Source: Bacteroidales bacterium (GTDB lineage Bacteria > Bacteroidota > Bacteroidia > Bacteroidales > F082). Taken from it: a stretch of 5,998 nucleotides of DNA. A program made the position numbers and the translations under genes. Positions 1 through 5,998 of the stretch are shown here, piece after piece. The notes beneath the pieces were generated by a model. It did no database searches. It worked only from the letters and a program-made list of their open reading frames with translations, and was not told the DNA's origin. The DNA lies in assembly GCA_016281295.1 (NCBI GenBank), contig JAEEII010000115.1:1-5998 (forward strand), written 5' to 3'. Each line of letters starts with the position of its first letter. Positions within the stretch are counted from its first letter, which is position 1.

Positions 1-357
1 GACCCCGATCTCAATGATCCTACGAAGACCGAAAGCGACCTTGACAAGATCAACGTTGTGCCTAACCCGTACTATGCTTATAGCTCCTACGAGGCCAACG
101 CTCTGGTGAACTGCGTCAAGATTACCAACCTTCCTGACAATTGCGTGGTTACCATCTATAACATCGCTGGTACCAAGATTCGTCAGTTCAAGAAGGATAA
201 CCAAGAGCCTTCCATTGATTGGGATCTCACTAACTTCGCTAATACGCCTGTTGCTTCTGGATTCTATCTGATCCACGTTAAAGACAACACTAGTGGTGGT
301 GAACGTACTATTAAGTTCTTTGGTGCCATGCGTCAAATCGACCTGAATACTTTCTAA
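1..357 (+). CDS. 3' end of a large secreted protein with a T9SS type A-like C-terminal domain (5'-partial)
   Basis: The frame is open from base 1, so the gene begins upstream; 118 codons are visible before TAA at 355-357. An acidic, Asp/Thr-rich linker leads into VVPNPYYAYSSYE (from residue 19). A beta-sandwich pattern follows: VKITNLP, VTIYNIAGTKIRQF, then WDLTNF, VASGFYLIHV and a Lys/Phe-rich end KFFGAMRQIDLNTF. The order PNP, hydrophobic strand, xIYNxxGxxV, Gly-x-Tyr-Leu-x-x-V is that of the Por secretion tail (type A sorting domain) and related FlgD-like Ig folds. Such domains carry proteins through the T9SS to the cell surface or medium. The tail runs about 15 residues past the usual last strand, so it may be a structural relative, not a cleavable signal. 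The N-terminal functional part is outside the window, so the overall activity is unknown. The PorV-family gene starts 36 bp downstream with no terminator between, which suggests one operon. Confidence 0.85.
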   Translation, partial: DPDLNDPTKTESDLDKINVVPNPYYAYSSYEANALVNCVKITNLPDNCVVTIYNIAGTKIRQFKKDNQEPSIDWDLTNFANTPVASGFYLIHVKDNTSGGERTIKFFGAMRQIDLNTF

Positions 358-393
358 TTATCGTAAAATGCTAACATTAAAAATTTCAGAATC

Positions 394-1467
394 ATGAAGA
401 AATCATTTAAATATATCGTTTTGAGCCTTGTTCTTCTTTTCGGGATCAACGCTCCTATGGCATTTGCAGGTAATGAAGACCGTTCAGGCCAAGCTGGTGC
501 ATCTGAGTTGTTAATTAACCCTTGGGCTGCCTCCGCTGGCTTCGGTAATGCGGGCATGTCATTTGTGCATGGTGTGGAAGCCATGTATGGCAATGTGGCT
601 GGTATCACGGGCATTCGTAGCCTCGATGTCAACTTCTCACATACCGACTGGCTTTCCGGTTCTGGCATCCGCATCTCCTCGTTCGGACTTGCTGTCCGCG
701 TGGGTGAGTCCAGCGTGCTCGGTCTTTCTTTCATGTCGTTCAACTTGGGTGAAGTCGATCAAACCACAACCGAAAGCCCCGATGGCGAAGGTTTGGGTAC
801 CTTCAGACCCAGCTTGATGAACATCAACCTTGCCTTTGCAAAGACTTTCTCCAATAGTATCAGTGGTGGTTTTAACCTGAAGATCATCAGCGAGTCAATC
901 GCTAATATGGACGCTGTCGGTGTCGCTCTCGACGCTGGTATCCAGTATGTGACGGGCCCGTTCGACAATATCCACTTCGGTATCACCTTGAAGAACATTG
1001 GACCTACCTTGAAGTTCTCGGGCGACGGTCTTTCCATTAAGGCTTTCCTCCTGCAAAACACTTCACTCCAGAACACGGTTATTCAACGTGCTGACCAATT
1101 CGAGTTGCCCACTCAGCTGAGTATTGCCGCTGCATACGACTTCTACTTCGCTGAAACCAACCGCCTCACGGTTGCTGGTAACTTCATCTCCAACTCCTTC
1201 ACCAAAGACCAGTATGTGCTTGGTCTTGAGTATGGCTGGAAAGATTATCTTGGCCTGCGTGTTGGCTATACCTACGAAAGTGGTATCTTTAATGGCTCTT
1301 TGAGCGATGAGTGCATGAACCTCAACAATGGTCTTAGCGCTGGTCTCTCCGTCCAGGTGCCTCTCTCAAAAGCTGAGAACGCTCCTGTGTTCGCTGTTGA
1401 CTACTCCTATCGCACTACCTACCACTACAAAGGTACGCACACCGTTGGCGTGAGACTAAATTTCTAA
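394..1467 (+). CDS. PorV/PorQ-family outer-membrane beta-barrel protein
   Basis: The protein has 357 residues. A signal peptide is clear: KK at 2-3, a hydrophobic core at about 7-18, and a likely cleavage after AFA (residues 23-25). The mature start has GASELLINPWA and then YGNVAG (65-70), matching the 'YxNPAG'-type opening of the PorV/PorQ and FadL-like families. Many alternating amphipathic strands follow (e.g. ISGGFNLKIISESI, HFGITLKNIGPTLKFSG), and the chain ends in VGVRLNF with a terminal Phe, the usual signal for outer-membrane barrel assembly. In P. gingivalis, PorV is an outer-membrane T9SS component that carries substrates to the PorU sortase. This protein is a family member of similar size, but porU is not adjacent and orthology to PorV itself is not shown. 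Barrels of this family often follow a large secreted gene, as here. GGT, GCT and CTC-type codons are frequent, which may reflect high expression. The ATG is chosen because it opens the signal peptide; there is no Shine-Dalgarno motif. Confidence 0.88.
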   Translation: MKKSFKYIVLSLVLLFGINAPMAFAGNEDRSGQAGASELLINPWAASAGFGNAGMSFVHGVEAMYGNVAGITGIRSLDVNFSHTDWLSGSGIRISSFGLAVRVGESSVLGLSFMSFNLGEVDQTTTESPDGEGLGTFRPSLMNINLAFAKTFSNSISGGFNLKIISESIANMDAVGVALDAGIQYVTGPFDNIHFGITLKNIGPTLKFSGDGLSIKAFLLQNTSLQNTVIQRADQFELPTQLSIAAAYDFYFAETNRLTVAGNFISNSFTKDQYVLGLEYGWKDYLGLRVGYTYESGIFNGSLSDECMNLNNGLSAGLSVQVPLSKAENAPVFAVDYSYRTTYHYKGTHTVGVRLNF

Positions 1468-1473
1468 AAATGT

Positions 1474-1506
1474 CTTGCAACATTTGAAAGAATTTTAGTA
1501 TCTTTG
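1474..1506 (+). promoter_or_regulatory. Bacteroidota sigma-ABfr-type promoter for greA-HIT
   Basis: TATCTTTG at 1499-1506 matches the TAnnTTTG -7 consensus exactly. CTTG at 1474-1477 matches the TTTG -33 element in three of four bases, with 21 bases between them, close to the usual spacing. Transcription should begin about 5-9 bases after 1506, giving a greA leader of about 65 nt. No better TAnnTTTG box lies between here and the greA start, so this is the best candidate promoter for the operon. Confidence 0.7.
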
Positions 1507-1523
1507 CAAATCATTTGAAAAGA

Positions 1524-1554
1524 AGACCCTTATTTCGGTAAGGGTCTCTTTTTT
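1524..1554 (+). terminator. Intrinsic terminator within the greA leader
   Basis: A perfect 9-bp stem (AGACCCTTA at 1524-1532 with TAAGGGTCT at 1539-1547) encloses the 6-base loop TTTCGG. After one C comes a run of six T (1549-1554). This is a textbook rho-independent terminator. It would end transcripts from the PorV-family gene, but it also lies downstream of the 1499-1506 promoter and upstream of the greA ATG. Transcripts from that promoter must therefore read through it to reach greA, or stop as RNAs of about 40 nt. Confidence 0.85.
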
Positions 1555-1578
1555 CACGTTTAAAATAAACCTATTATC

Positions 1579-2052
1579 ATGTCAGAAATCAAATACTTTA
1601 CCCCTGAAGGGTTGCAGAAATTGAAGGACGAGCTCGACGATTTGATCCTCCGTGAACGTCCTCGTATTGTTCAAGCCATTGCAGAGGCTCGCGATAAAGG
1701 TGACTTGTCAGAAAATGCTGAATATGACGCTGCTAAAGAAGCTCAGGGTCTCTTGGAAGCAAAAATTGCCGATCTTCAGGATCTCATCTTCAACGCTCGT
1801 ATTCTGGATGAGTCAAAAATCGATACGTCTAAAGTTCTCCTCTATTCCACAGTGAAGATTAAAAATACCAAAACTAATATGACGATGACTTATTCCATCG
1901 TTCCTGAAAAAGAGGCCGACTTTAAAGCTGGTAAGATCTCCATCAACTCACCGATTGGACAAGGCCTTCTCGGCAAGAAAGTGGGTGAGGTCGCTGAAAT
2001 CATGGTGCCCGCAGGCAAGATGTATTTTGAAATCCTTGAAATAACCCGTTAA
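1579..2052 (+). CDS. greA: Transcription elongation factor GreA
   Basis: The 157-residue length is the family norm (E. coli GreA has 158). GreA enters the RNA polymerase secondary channel and stimulates cleavage of backtracked transcripts, rescuing arrested complexes. The N-terminal coiled coil covers about residues 8-75. Its tip carries the signature DKGDLSENAEYDAAKEAQ, with Asp42 and Glu45 corresponding to the acidic tip residues Asp41 and Glu44 of E. coli that position catalytic magnesium. The C-terminal FKBP-like globular domain includes ISINSPIGQGLLGKKVGE and ends in YFEILEITR. The ATG is the only start that gives the full N-terminal helix (YFTPEGLQKLKDELDDL). It lies in an AT-rich leader without a Shine-Dalgarno motif. 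The HIT gene follows 9 bp after the stop. Both the promoter and the leader terminator upstream suggest expression could be tuned by termination. Confidence 0.97.
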   Translation: MSEIKYFTPEGLQKLKDELDDLILRERPRIVQAIAEARDKGDLSENAEYDAAKEAQGLLEAKIADLQDLIFNARILDESKIDTSKVLLYSTVKIKNTKTNMTMTYSIVPEKEADFKAGKISINSPIGQGLLGKKVGEVAEIMVPAGKMYFEILEITR

Positions 2053-2061
2053 TCTTTCATT

Positions 2062-2454
2062 ATGGCTACTATCTTCACCAGAATCATACAAGGCGAGATC
2101 CCTTGCTATAAAATCGCTGAGAATGACCGTTTCTTTGCGTTCCTCGATATCAACCCGCTCTCAAAAGGTCACACCTTGGTGGTGCCTAAACATGAAACGG
2201 ATTACCTTTTTAACCTCGAGGATGAAGAGCTTGGCGCCATGATGGTCTTTGCAAAAAAAGTCGCCCAGGCTATTGAAAAGACCATGCCTTGCAAACGTAT
2301 TGCCGTCGCCGTCATTGGCCTGGAAGTACCTCATGCCCACATTCATCTGGTTCCAATCACCAACGAAGGTGACCTTGACTTCAAAAAAGAACATCTGAAA
2401 CTGACTCCAGAAGAATTTGTTGAGGTGCAACAAAAAATCACCTCAGCTCTCTAA
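2062..2454 (+). CDS. HIT-family nucleotide hydrolase/transferase (HINT-like)
   Basis: The protein has 130 residues, normal for a single-domain HIT protein. The opening TIFTRIIQGEIPCYKIAEND, then FLDINPLSKGHTLVVPKH (27-44), are the conserved strands that form the nucleotide pocket. The histidine triad is VPHAHIHLVP, with His91, His93 and His95. In the family the middle histidine is the nucleophile that attacks the alpha phosphate of purine nucleotide conjugates such as AMP-lysine, acyl adenylates or dinucleoside polyphosphates. The sequence does not settle the substrate. The protein is cytosolic, with no signal peptide. The gene starts 9 bp after greA and has no promoter box of its own, so the two are almost certainly co-transcribed. 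A terminator begins 6 bp after the stop. Confidence 0.95.
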   Translation: MATIFTRIIQGEIPCYKIAENDRFFAFLDINPLSKGHTLVVPKHETDYLFNLEDEELGAMMVFAKKVAQAIEKTMPCKRIAVAVIGLEVPHAHIHLVPITNEGDLDFKKEHLKLTPEEFVEVQQKITSAL

Positions 2455-2460
2455 GCTTAT

Positions 2461-2490
2461 AAAAAGCACGCCGTTAAGCGTGCTTTTTTT
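2461..2490 (+). terminator. Intrinsic terminator of the greA-HIT operon
   Basis: AAAAAGCACGC (2461-2471) pairs perfectly with GCGTGCTTTTT (2478-2488) around the loop CGTTAA. The GC-rich core is six pairs, and the T-run spans 2484-2490. The flanking A-run lets the hairpin also work to some extent on the opposite strand, but no minus-strand gene is present to use it. Confidence 0.92.
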
Positions 2491-2517
2491 ATTTCTAAAA
2501 AGTTTTTTTTATCTTTG
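2484..2517 (+). promoter_or_regulatory. Bacteroidota-type promoter for the C25 protease gene
   Basis: TATCTTTG at 2510-2517 is a full match to the TAnnTTTG -7 box, and the ten bases TATCTTTGCA are identical to those of the greA promoter. The -33 position falls in the T-run of the preceding terminator (about 2484-2490), which gives only a T-rich approximation to TTTG. The predicted start at about 2522-2526 leaves a leader of about 20 nt before ATG 2545, with no Shine-Dalgarno motif. Confidence 0.65.
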
Positions 2518-2544
2518 CATATCAATCTTTAAAATCTTCCGGCC

Positions 2545-5500
2545 ATGAAAAAAGCTGTTTCCCTTATTATACTCTGCCTTGCCTTGAGTGTTCTCAATGC
2601 CCAACAACACTATCAGTTCCGTACTAATACTGAACAAGGATTCCATATCGGAAGCAGCTCTGCCGATGGACTTCAACTGCATTATGCGCTTTCTGAAATC
2701 AGCATCCTCAATATTGTCTATGGCGATGTCAAAGGTCAGGAGATTTCGCTCAAAGGAAGTTTCGGCTCTTTTGCTGAGGGCATGCCCAACCTGCCTTTTG
2801 AAAACCGCTATATCGCCGTGCCCCAAGGTGCAACTGTCAGCGTAAAAGTCAAAGAAAAAGGATGCCAGACCTTAACCGGCATCGACTTGCTCCCCGTTGC
2901 TCCTTTGCAGGGCGATTCAGCAGTTGGGATGCCCCGGTTGACCAAAGATATGAGTGTTTTCGGCAAAGATGCCCATTACCCCTCAGAGAATGTCGTCATC
3001 GCCCAAACCACCCAAATACGCGGTCTTGATGTCGTATTGCTTCACGTGACTCCGTTCCGATACAACCCCGTAAAGAAAACCTTGGATGTCATCTATGACA
3101 TGGATATCGACGTGAGCTTTGAAGGTGGGAACGGGCAGTTCGGTGATCCCCGCTACCGCAATCCAGACTGGGACGGTATCTTGCGCGACCTGGTCATCAA
3201 TAGTGACATGCTTCCCGAGGCACACTATTACGATCTCCTTCATGAGGCTGTTAAAAACAAAGAGGAAGGTTGTGAATACCTTATTATCTCCCCTGACGAT
3301 GACAGCATTGTGGCCTTGGCCGACCAATTGAAACAATTCCGCACCAAGCAAGGCGTCCTCACCAAGGTGGTCACCACTACGGAATGTGGCGGCAATGACG
3401 CCAGTGCCATCAAAAGCTACATCAAAAACGCATACGAACACTGGACAATCCCCCCTGCAGCTGTGATGATTTTCAGTGGAGTAGATACCCTTTTTGCCAC
3501 AAGCACCTACTATGCCGCCACATCAGGCATCCCTGGATTCAACCTTCTTTTTAAGAATTATAACGACGGCTATTCTTCGCGGGACTACTATTACAGTTCC
3601 GACAACCCTTACGCTGACATGAACGATGACAGCATCCCTGATATAACCCTTAGTCGCCTCCCTGCCATTAATTTAGACGATTATAAAACACAAGTAAATA
3701 AAATAATACAATACGAAACCAATCCTCCCACCCAGTTGGATTATTATGACCGTCCCCTCATCACCTCCAGCTACGAACACAACAAATGGTTTTTAATCAC
3801 TTCCCAAAGCGTGAATGGATTTTACCGCAACAAGCTCGGCCGACATCCCAAGAATTTTTACATGATTTACGCTCAGTCAGACCCTATCTACCCCGAAACA
3901 GAATGGTCCACCGACCCAAACACAGGTGCTGTAGTGGATTATTTTGGGCCTAACGGACAAAACTATATTGCACAGTCTCCCGACACACTTCAAGATTGGC
4001 GTAACGCAATGGATGTATCTTACCTTGTTGAGGCTCTCAACCAAAGCTCGTTCCTCACGCTGTATCGCGACCATTCTTCCTTTGACTTGTGGTGCAGCCC
4101 GTGGATGTACTCCAGCGAGATTAAGCATTTGACAAGTACAGAGCCTACTTTTGTGATTTCCATCGGCTGTGATGCCGCATTATACTCCAAAGCGATATTC
4201 TATGAAAGCAACCACAACCATATCTATTTTGGGCAGGATCCCATGGTTTACGAGTTCTGCAATGCCAAGACAGGAGCTCTGGGCGGTATTGGCGCCGTTA
4301 CGGTAACGCACTCGCATTTTAACGACATTCTCACTTGGGGTGTCATCGACCACTTTTGGCCCAACTATATGCCCGACAAGGGCACTATGACACAACCCTT
4401 GTTCACCAGACCTTCATACGCCCTTGTGGCAGGTAAGCTCTTCCTTAACCAACACGTCTTCCTGCCCAACTGGTGGCCGGTCAAAGTCACTACTACCCAA
4501 AACGTGTTCCATGATTTAGGCGACGCTTACCTCAACCTTTACACTGAAGTTCCGCATGAAATAGCCATGGAAGCTGGAACTTTCACCACCGACCCCTCAC
4601 AATACACCTTCACGGCGGAGGAAGGTGCTACCGTATGCCTTTCACTGAACGAAGAAATCCTCAGCGTAATCCAAGGCACTGGACAACCTCAAACCATATC
4701 CTTGCCCAATCTGCCCATAGGCACACACCTCTGGCTCACCGCAACCAAACAAAACTGTGTCCGATTTGAAAAGGAAGTCATCGTCATCGCATCCGACCAA
4801 CCCTACGTCTATGTGAAAGAGTTCTGCCTCAACAGTAGTGATGACAACGGCCAGTTCGACGCTGGCGAAATGGTTGACATCGACATTGTTTTGCACAACT
4901 ATAGCAATTTCGATTCGGACAAGGGAACCCTTACACTCCGTTGCGAATCCTCCTTTGTTGAACTAACCCAAAACACCGCTTCCTACCCGTCGCTAGGTCC
5001 CGATGCCACATTCAAGATTAAAAAAGCCTTCCGCTTCAAAATTGCAGAGAACGTTGTGGATCAGCAAATCATTCCGTTCTTCATCCAATTTGACGAAAAC
5101 GAGAACACACACGAAGACCATTTAAGCATCACCCTTAATGCCCCCGTCATCCGCGTTGATTCAATCTGTCAGCTTCATTCCATGGAAGGCGAGCCCACCA
5201 CCCACATCATCCCTTCCGGCACGACCAAACTGACCTACCGCATCACCAACGAAGGACATGCGGCCACCGCTCCGATGCGAGCCAGCCTTGCCGTCAAAGC
5301 ACCTTTCATAGACATTGAAGAGCCGTCCATCCTCGTGGAGCCCCTCGCCCCCAACGAAGAACAAGAAATCAGTTTCCTGCTCAAAGCCGAGGAGGAAAGC
5401 CGAGGCGCATGGGTGCAGACCCACTTCGAGCTCGTGGATAGAACCAACTACCAAGAAATCGAATCAACGATGCAATACAGTGGAATCTTCGAGAACTTTG

Positions 5501-5998
5501 AGACCGACACGCTGAATCCCCTCTTTCGATGGAACAACAACAGCAACCGCTGGCAATACTCCGACGAGGACGCTTGCGAAGGACAACGGTGTCTCATCCT
5601 AACCACCGAAGCCAGTGACATTCTCAGCTACCCCTTCAAAGCGTCATTTAGCGGGAACAAATACCTGAATCATGAAGCCAAGGTATCCTTCCGATATAAA
5701 ACGGGTGAAAACGACACCCTCCGTTTTGGAACCACAAACAGCAATTATGAACTCAACAGCCCTGAATGGTGTTATTCCGAATTCACGAATGAAGCAGGCA
5801 AGAAAACTTTTACCTGGTCCCGTTCCATACATGAGGTGGTTGATGACCATGTCAGCATCCTCCAAATTGACGACATCTGCTTCCCGCCTCAGCACCGTGT
5901 CATCGCCCATGCGGGAGAGAGCTTGATCCATTGTGGAGAAGCGGGTGTGGAGCTTCATGATGCCTATGCATACGATGGCACATCCTACTATTGGACCA
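2545..5998 (+). CDS. Secreted C25 (gingipain-family) cysteine protease, multidomain, 3'-partial
   Basis: The frame is open from ATG 2545 to the window edge (1151 codons, no stop). It starts with a signal peptide, MKKAVSLIILCLALSVLNA, with likely cleavage before Gln20. Residues of about 20-230 resemble the gingipain propeptide, including GMPNLP at 79-84 and IAVPQGATVSVKV. The C25 catalytic domain spans about 243-665: it opens with YLIISPDD (245-252), has DHSSFDLW with candidate catalytic His510, IGCDAA with candidate Cys542, the glycine-rich TGALGGIGAV (576-585), and ends at LGDAYLNLY. The His-Cys gap of 32 residues matches the roughly 33 of RgpB. Next come an Ig-like domain (about 670-750), a module with the calcium-loop-like DDNGQFDAGE (766-775), another Ig-like domain (about 865-965), a jelly-roll from FENFETDTL (983 on) to IDDIC (about 1108-1112), and the start of a PKD/Ig-like repeat (about 1119 on). 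A T9SS sorting domain would be expected after the window. The substrate is unknown. PorU, also C25, is less likely because the catalytic pair lies earlier and the tail modules differ. Confidence 0.88.
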   Translation, partial: MKKAVSLIILCLALSVLNAQQHYQFRTNTEQGFHIGSSSADGLQLHYALSEISILNIVYGDVKGQEISLKGSFGSFAEGMPNLPFENRYIAVPQGATVSVKVKEKGCQTLTGIDLLPVAPLQGDSAVGMPRLTKDMSVFGKDAHYPSENVVIAQTTQIRGLDVVLLHVTPFRYNPVKKTLDVIYDMDIDVSFEGGNGQFGDPRYRNPDWDGILRDLVINSDMLPEAHYYDLLHEAVKNKEEGCEYLIISPDDDSIVALADQLKQFRTKQGVLTKVVTTTECGGNDASAIKSYIKNAYEHWTIPPAAVMIFSGVDTLFATSTYYAATSGIPGFNLLFKNYNDGYSSRDYYYSSDNPYADMNDDSIPDITLSRLPAINLDDYKTQVNKIIQYETNPPTQLDYYDRPLITSSYEHNKWFLITSQSVNGFYRNKLGRHPKNFYMIYAQSDPIYPETEWSTDPNTGAVVDYFGPNGQNYIAQSPDTLQDWRNAMDVSYLVEALNQSSFLTLYRDHSSFDLWCSPWMYSSEIKHLTSTEPTFVISIGCDAALYSKAIFYESNHNHIYFGQDPMVYEFCNAKTGALGGIGAVTVTHSHFNDILTWGVIDHFWPNYMPDKGTMTQPLFTRPSYALVAGKLFLNQHVFLPNWWPVKVTTTQNVFHDLGDAYLNLYTEVPHEIAMEAGTFTTDPSQYTFTAEEGATVCLSLNEEILSVIQGTGQPQTISLPNLPIGTHLWLTATKQNCVRFEKEVIVIASDQPYVYVKEFCLNSSDDNGQFDAGEMVDIDIVLHNYSNFDSDKGTLTLRCESSFVELTQNTASYPSLGPDATFKIKKAFRFKIAENVVDQQIIPFFIQFDENENTHEDHLSITLNAPVIRVDSICQLHSMEGEPTTHIIPSGTTKLTYRITNEGHAATAPMRASLAVKAPFIDIEEPSILVEPLAPNEEQEISFLLKAEEESRGAWVQTHFELVDRTNYQEIESTMQYSGIFENFETDTLNPLFRWNNNSNRWQYSDEDACEGQRCLILTTEASDILSYPFKASFSGNKYLNHEAKVSFRYKTGENDTLRFGTTNSNYELNSPEWCYSEFTNEAGKKTFTWSRSIHEVVDDHVSILQIDDICFPPQHRVIAHAGESLIHCGEAGVELHDAYAYDGTSYYWT

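Noticed and set aside
58..357. A GTG-initiated 99-residue gene at 58-357
   Set aside because: The same frame is open to base 1 and the sequence before codon 20 continues smoothly into the PNPYY motif, so the GTG is an internal valine of a longer gene.
354..743. Minus-strand ORF of 129 codons under the PorV-family gene
   Set aside because: It lies opposite a clearly recognised signal peptide and barrel N-terminus, and its translation shows no domain or plausible start context.
2983..3441. Minus-strand ORF of 152 codons inside the protease gene
   Set aside because: It overlaps the propeptide and early catalytic domain on the other strand and shows no recognisable motif; there is no promoter or terminator for it.
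5161..5958. Several short ORFs on both strands (e.g. 5161-5454, 5315-5515, 5644-5958)
   Set aside because: All are shadows of the protease frame, which continues without a stop and encodes recognisable Ig-like and jelly-roll modules there.
2545..5998. Identification of the C25 gene as the T9SS sortase porU
   Set aside because: PorU is C25 and about 1150 residues, but its catalytic residues lie further from the N-terminus, and this protein has extra Ig, jelly-roll and PKD-like modules and runs beyond 1151 residues.
1..5998. Mobile element, CRISPR array, tRNA/rRNA or toxin-antitoxin pair
   Set aside because: No transposase, regular direct repeats, cloverleaf or paired small ORFs could be seen on either strand.

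Overview
The window looks like chromosomal DNA from a member of the Bacteroidota, most likely order Bacteroidales. Three kinds of evidence support this. Two copies of the TAnnTTTG -7 promoter box occur, both in the extended form TATCTTTGCA. No gene has a clear Shine-Dalgarno sequence, and the starts lie in AT-rich leaders. The gene content includes a type IX secretion system (T9SS) PorV/PorQ-family barrel, a protein end resembling a T9SS sorting domain, and a gingipain-type C25 protease. Genus cannot be fixed from the window. All five genes lie on the + strand and coding density is high.

Layout. (1) 1-357 is the 3' end of a large secreted protein, ending in a beta-sandwich that resembles the type A T9SS sorting domain. 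(2) 394-1467 is a PorV/PorQ-family outer-membrane beta-barrel, probably co-transcribed with the first gene. (3) The 111-bp gap at 1468-1578 holds a Bacteroidota-type promoter followed directly by a strong intrinsic terminator, and then greA. (4) 1579-2052 greA and 2062-2454 a HIT-family nucleotide-binding hydrolase form a tight two-gene operon, closed by a strong terminator at 2461-2490. (5) A second promoter box at 2510-2517 drives a large C25 (gingipain-family) cysteine protease. It starts at 2545 and is still open at the window edge, with 1151 codons visible.

How the genes relate. Genes 1, 2 and 5 fit the T9SS theme of surface or secreted proteins and an outer-membrane accessory barrel. 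The greA-HIT pair is housekeeping (transcript cleavage and nucleotide metabolism) and seems to sit between two T9SS-related units by chance. There is no mobile element, CRISPR array, tRNA or rRNA, and no gene-free stretch over 300 bp. I do not see a new multi-gene system. The most interesting local signals are the terminator placed inside the greA leader, which recalls the E. coli greA leader RNAs (GraL), and the altered sequence around the catalytic histidine of the C25 protease.
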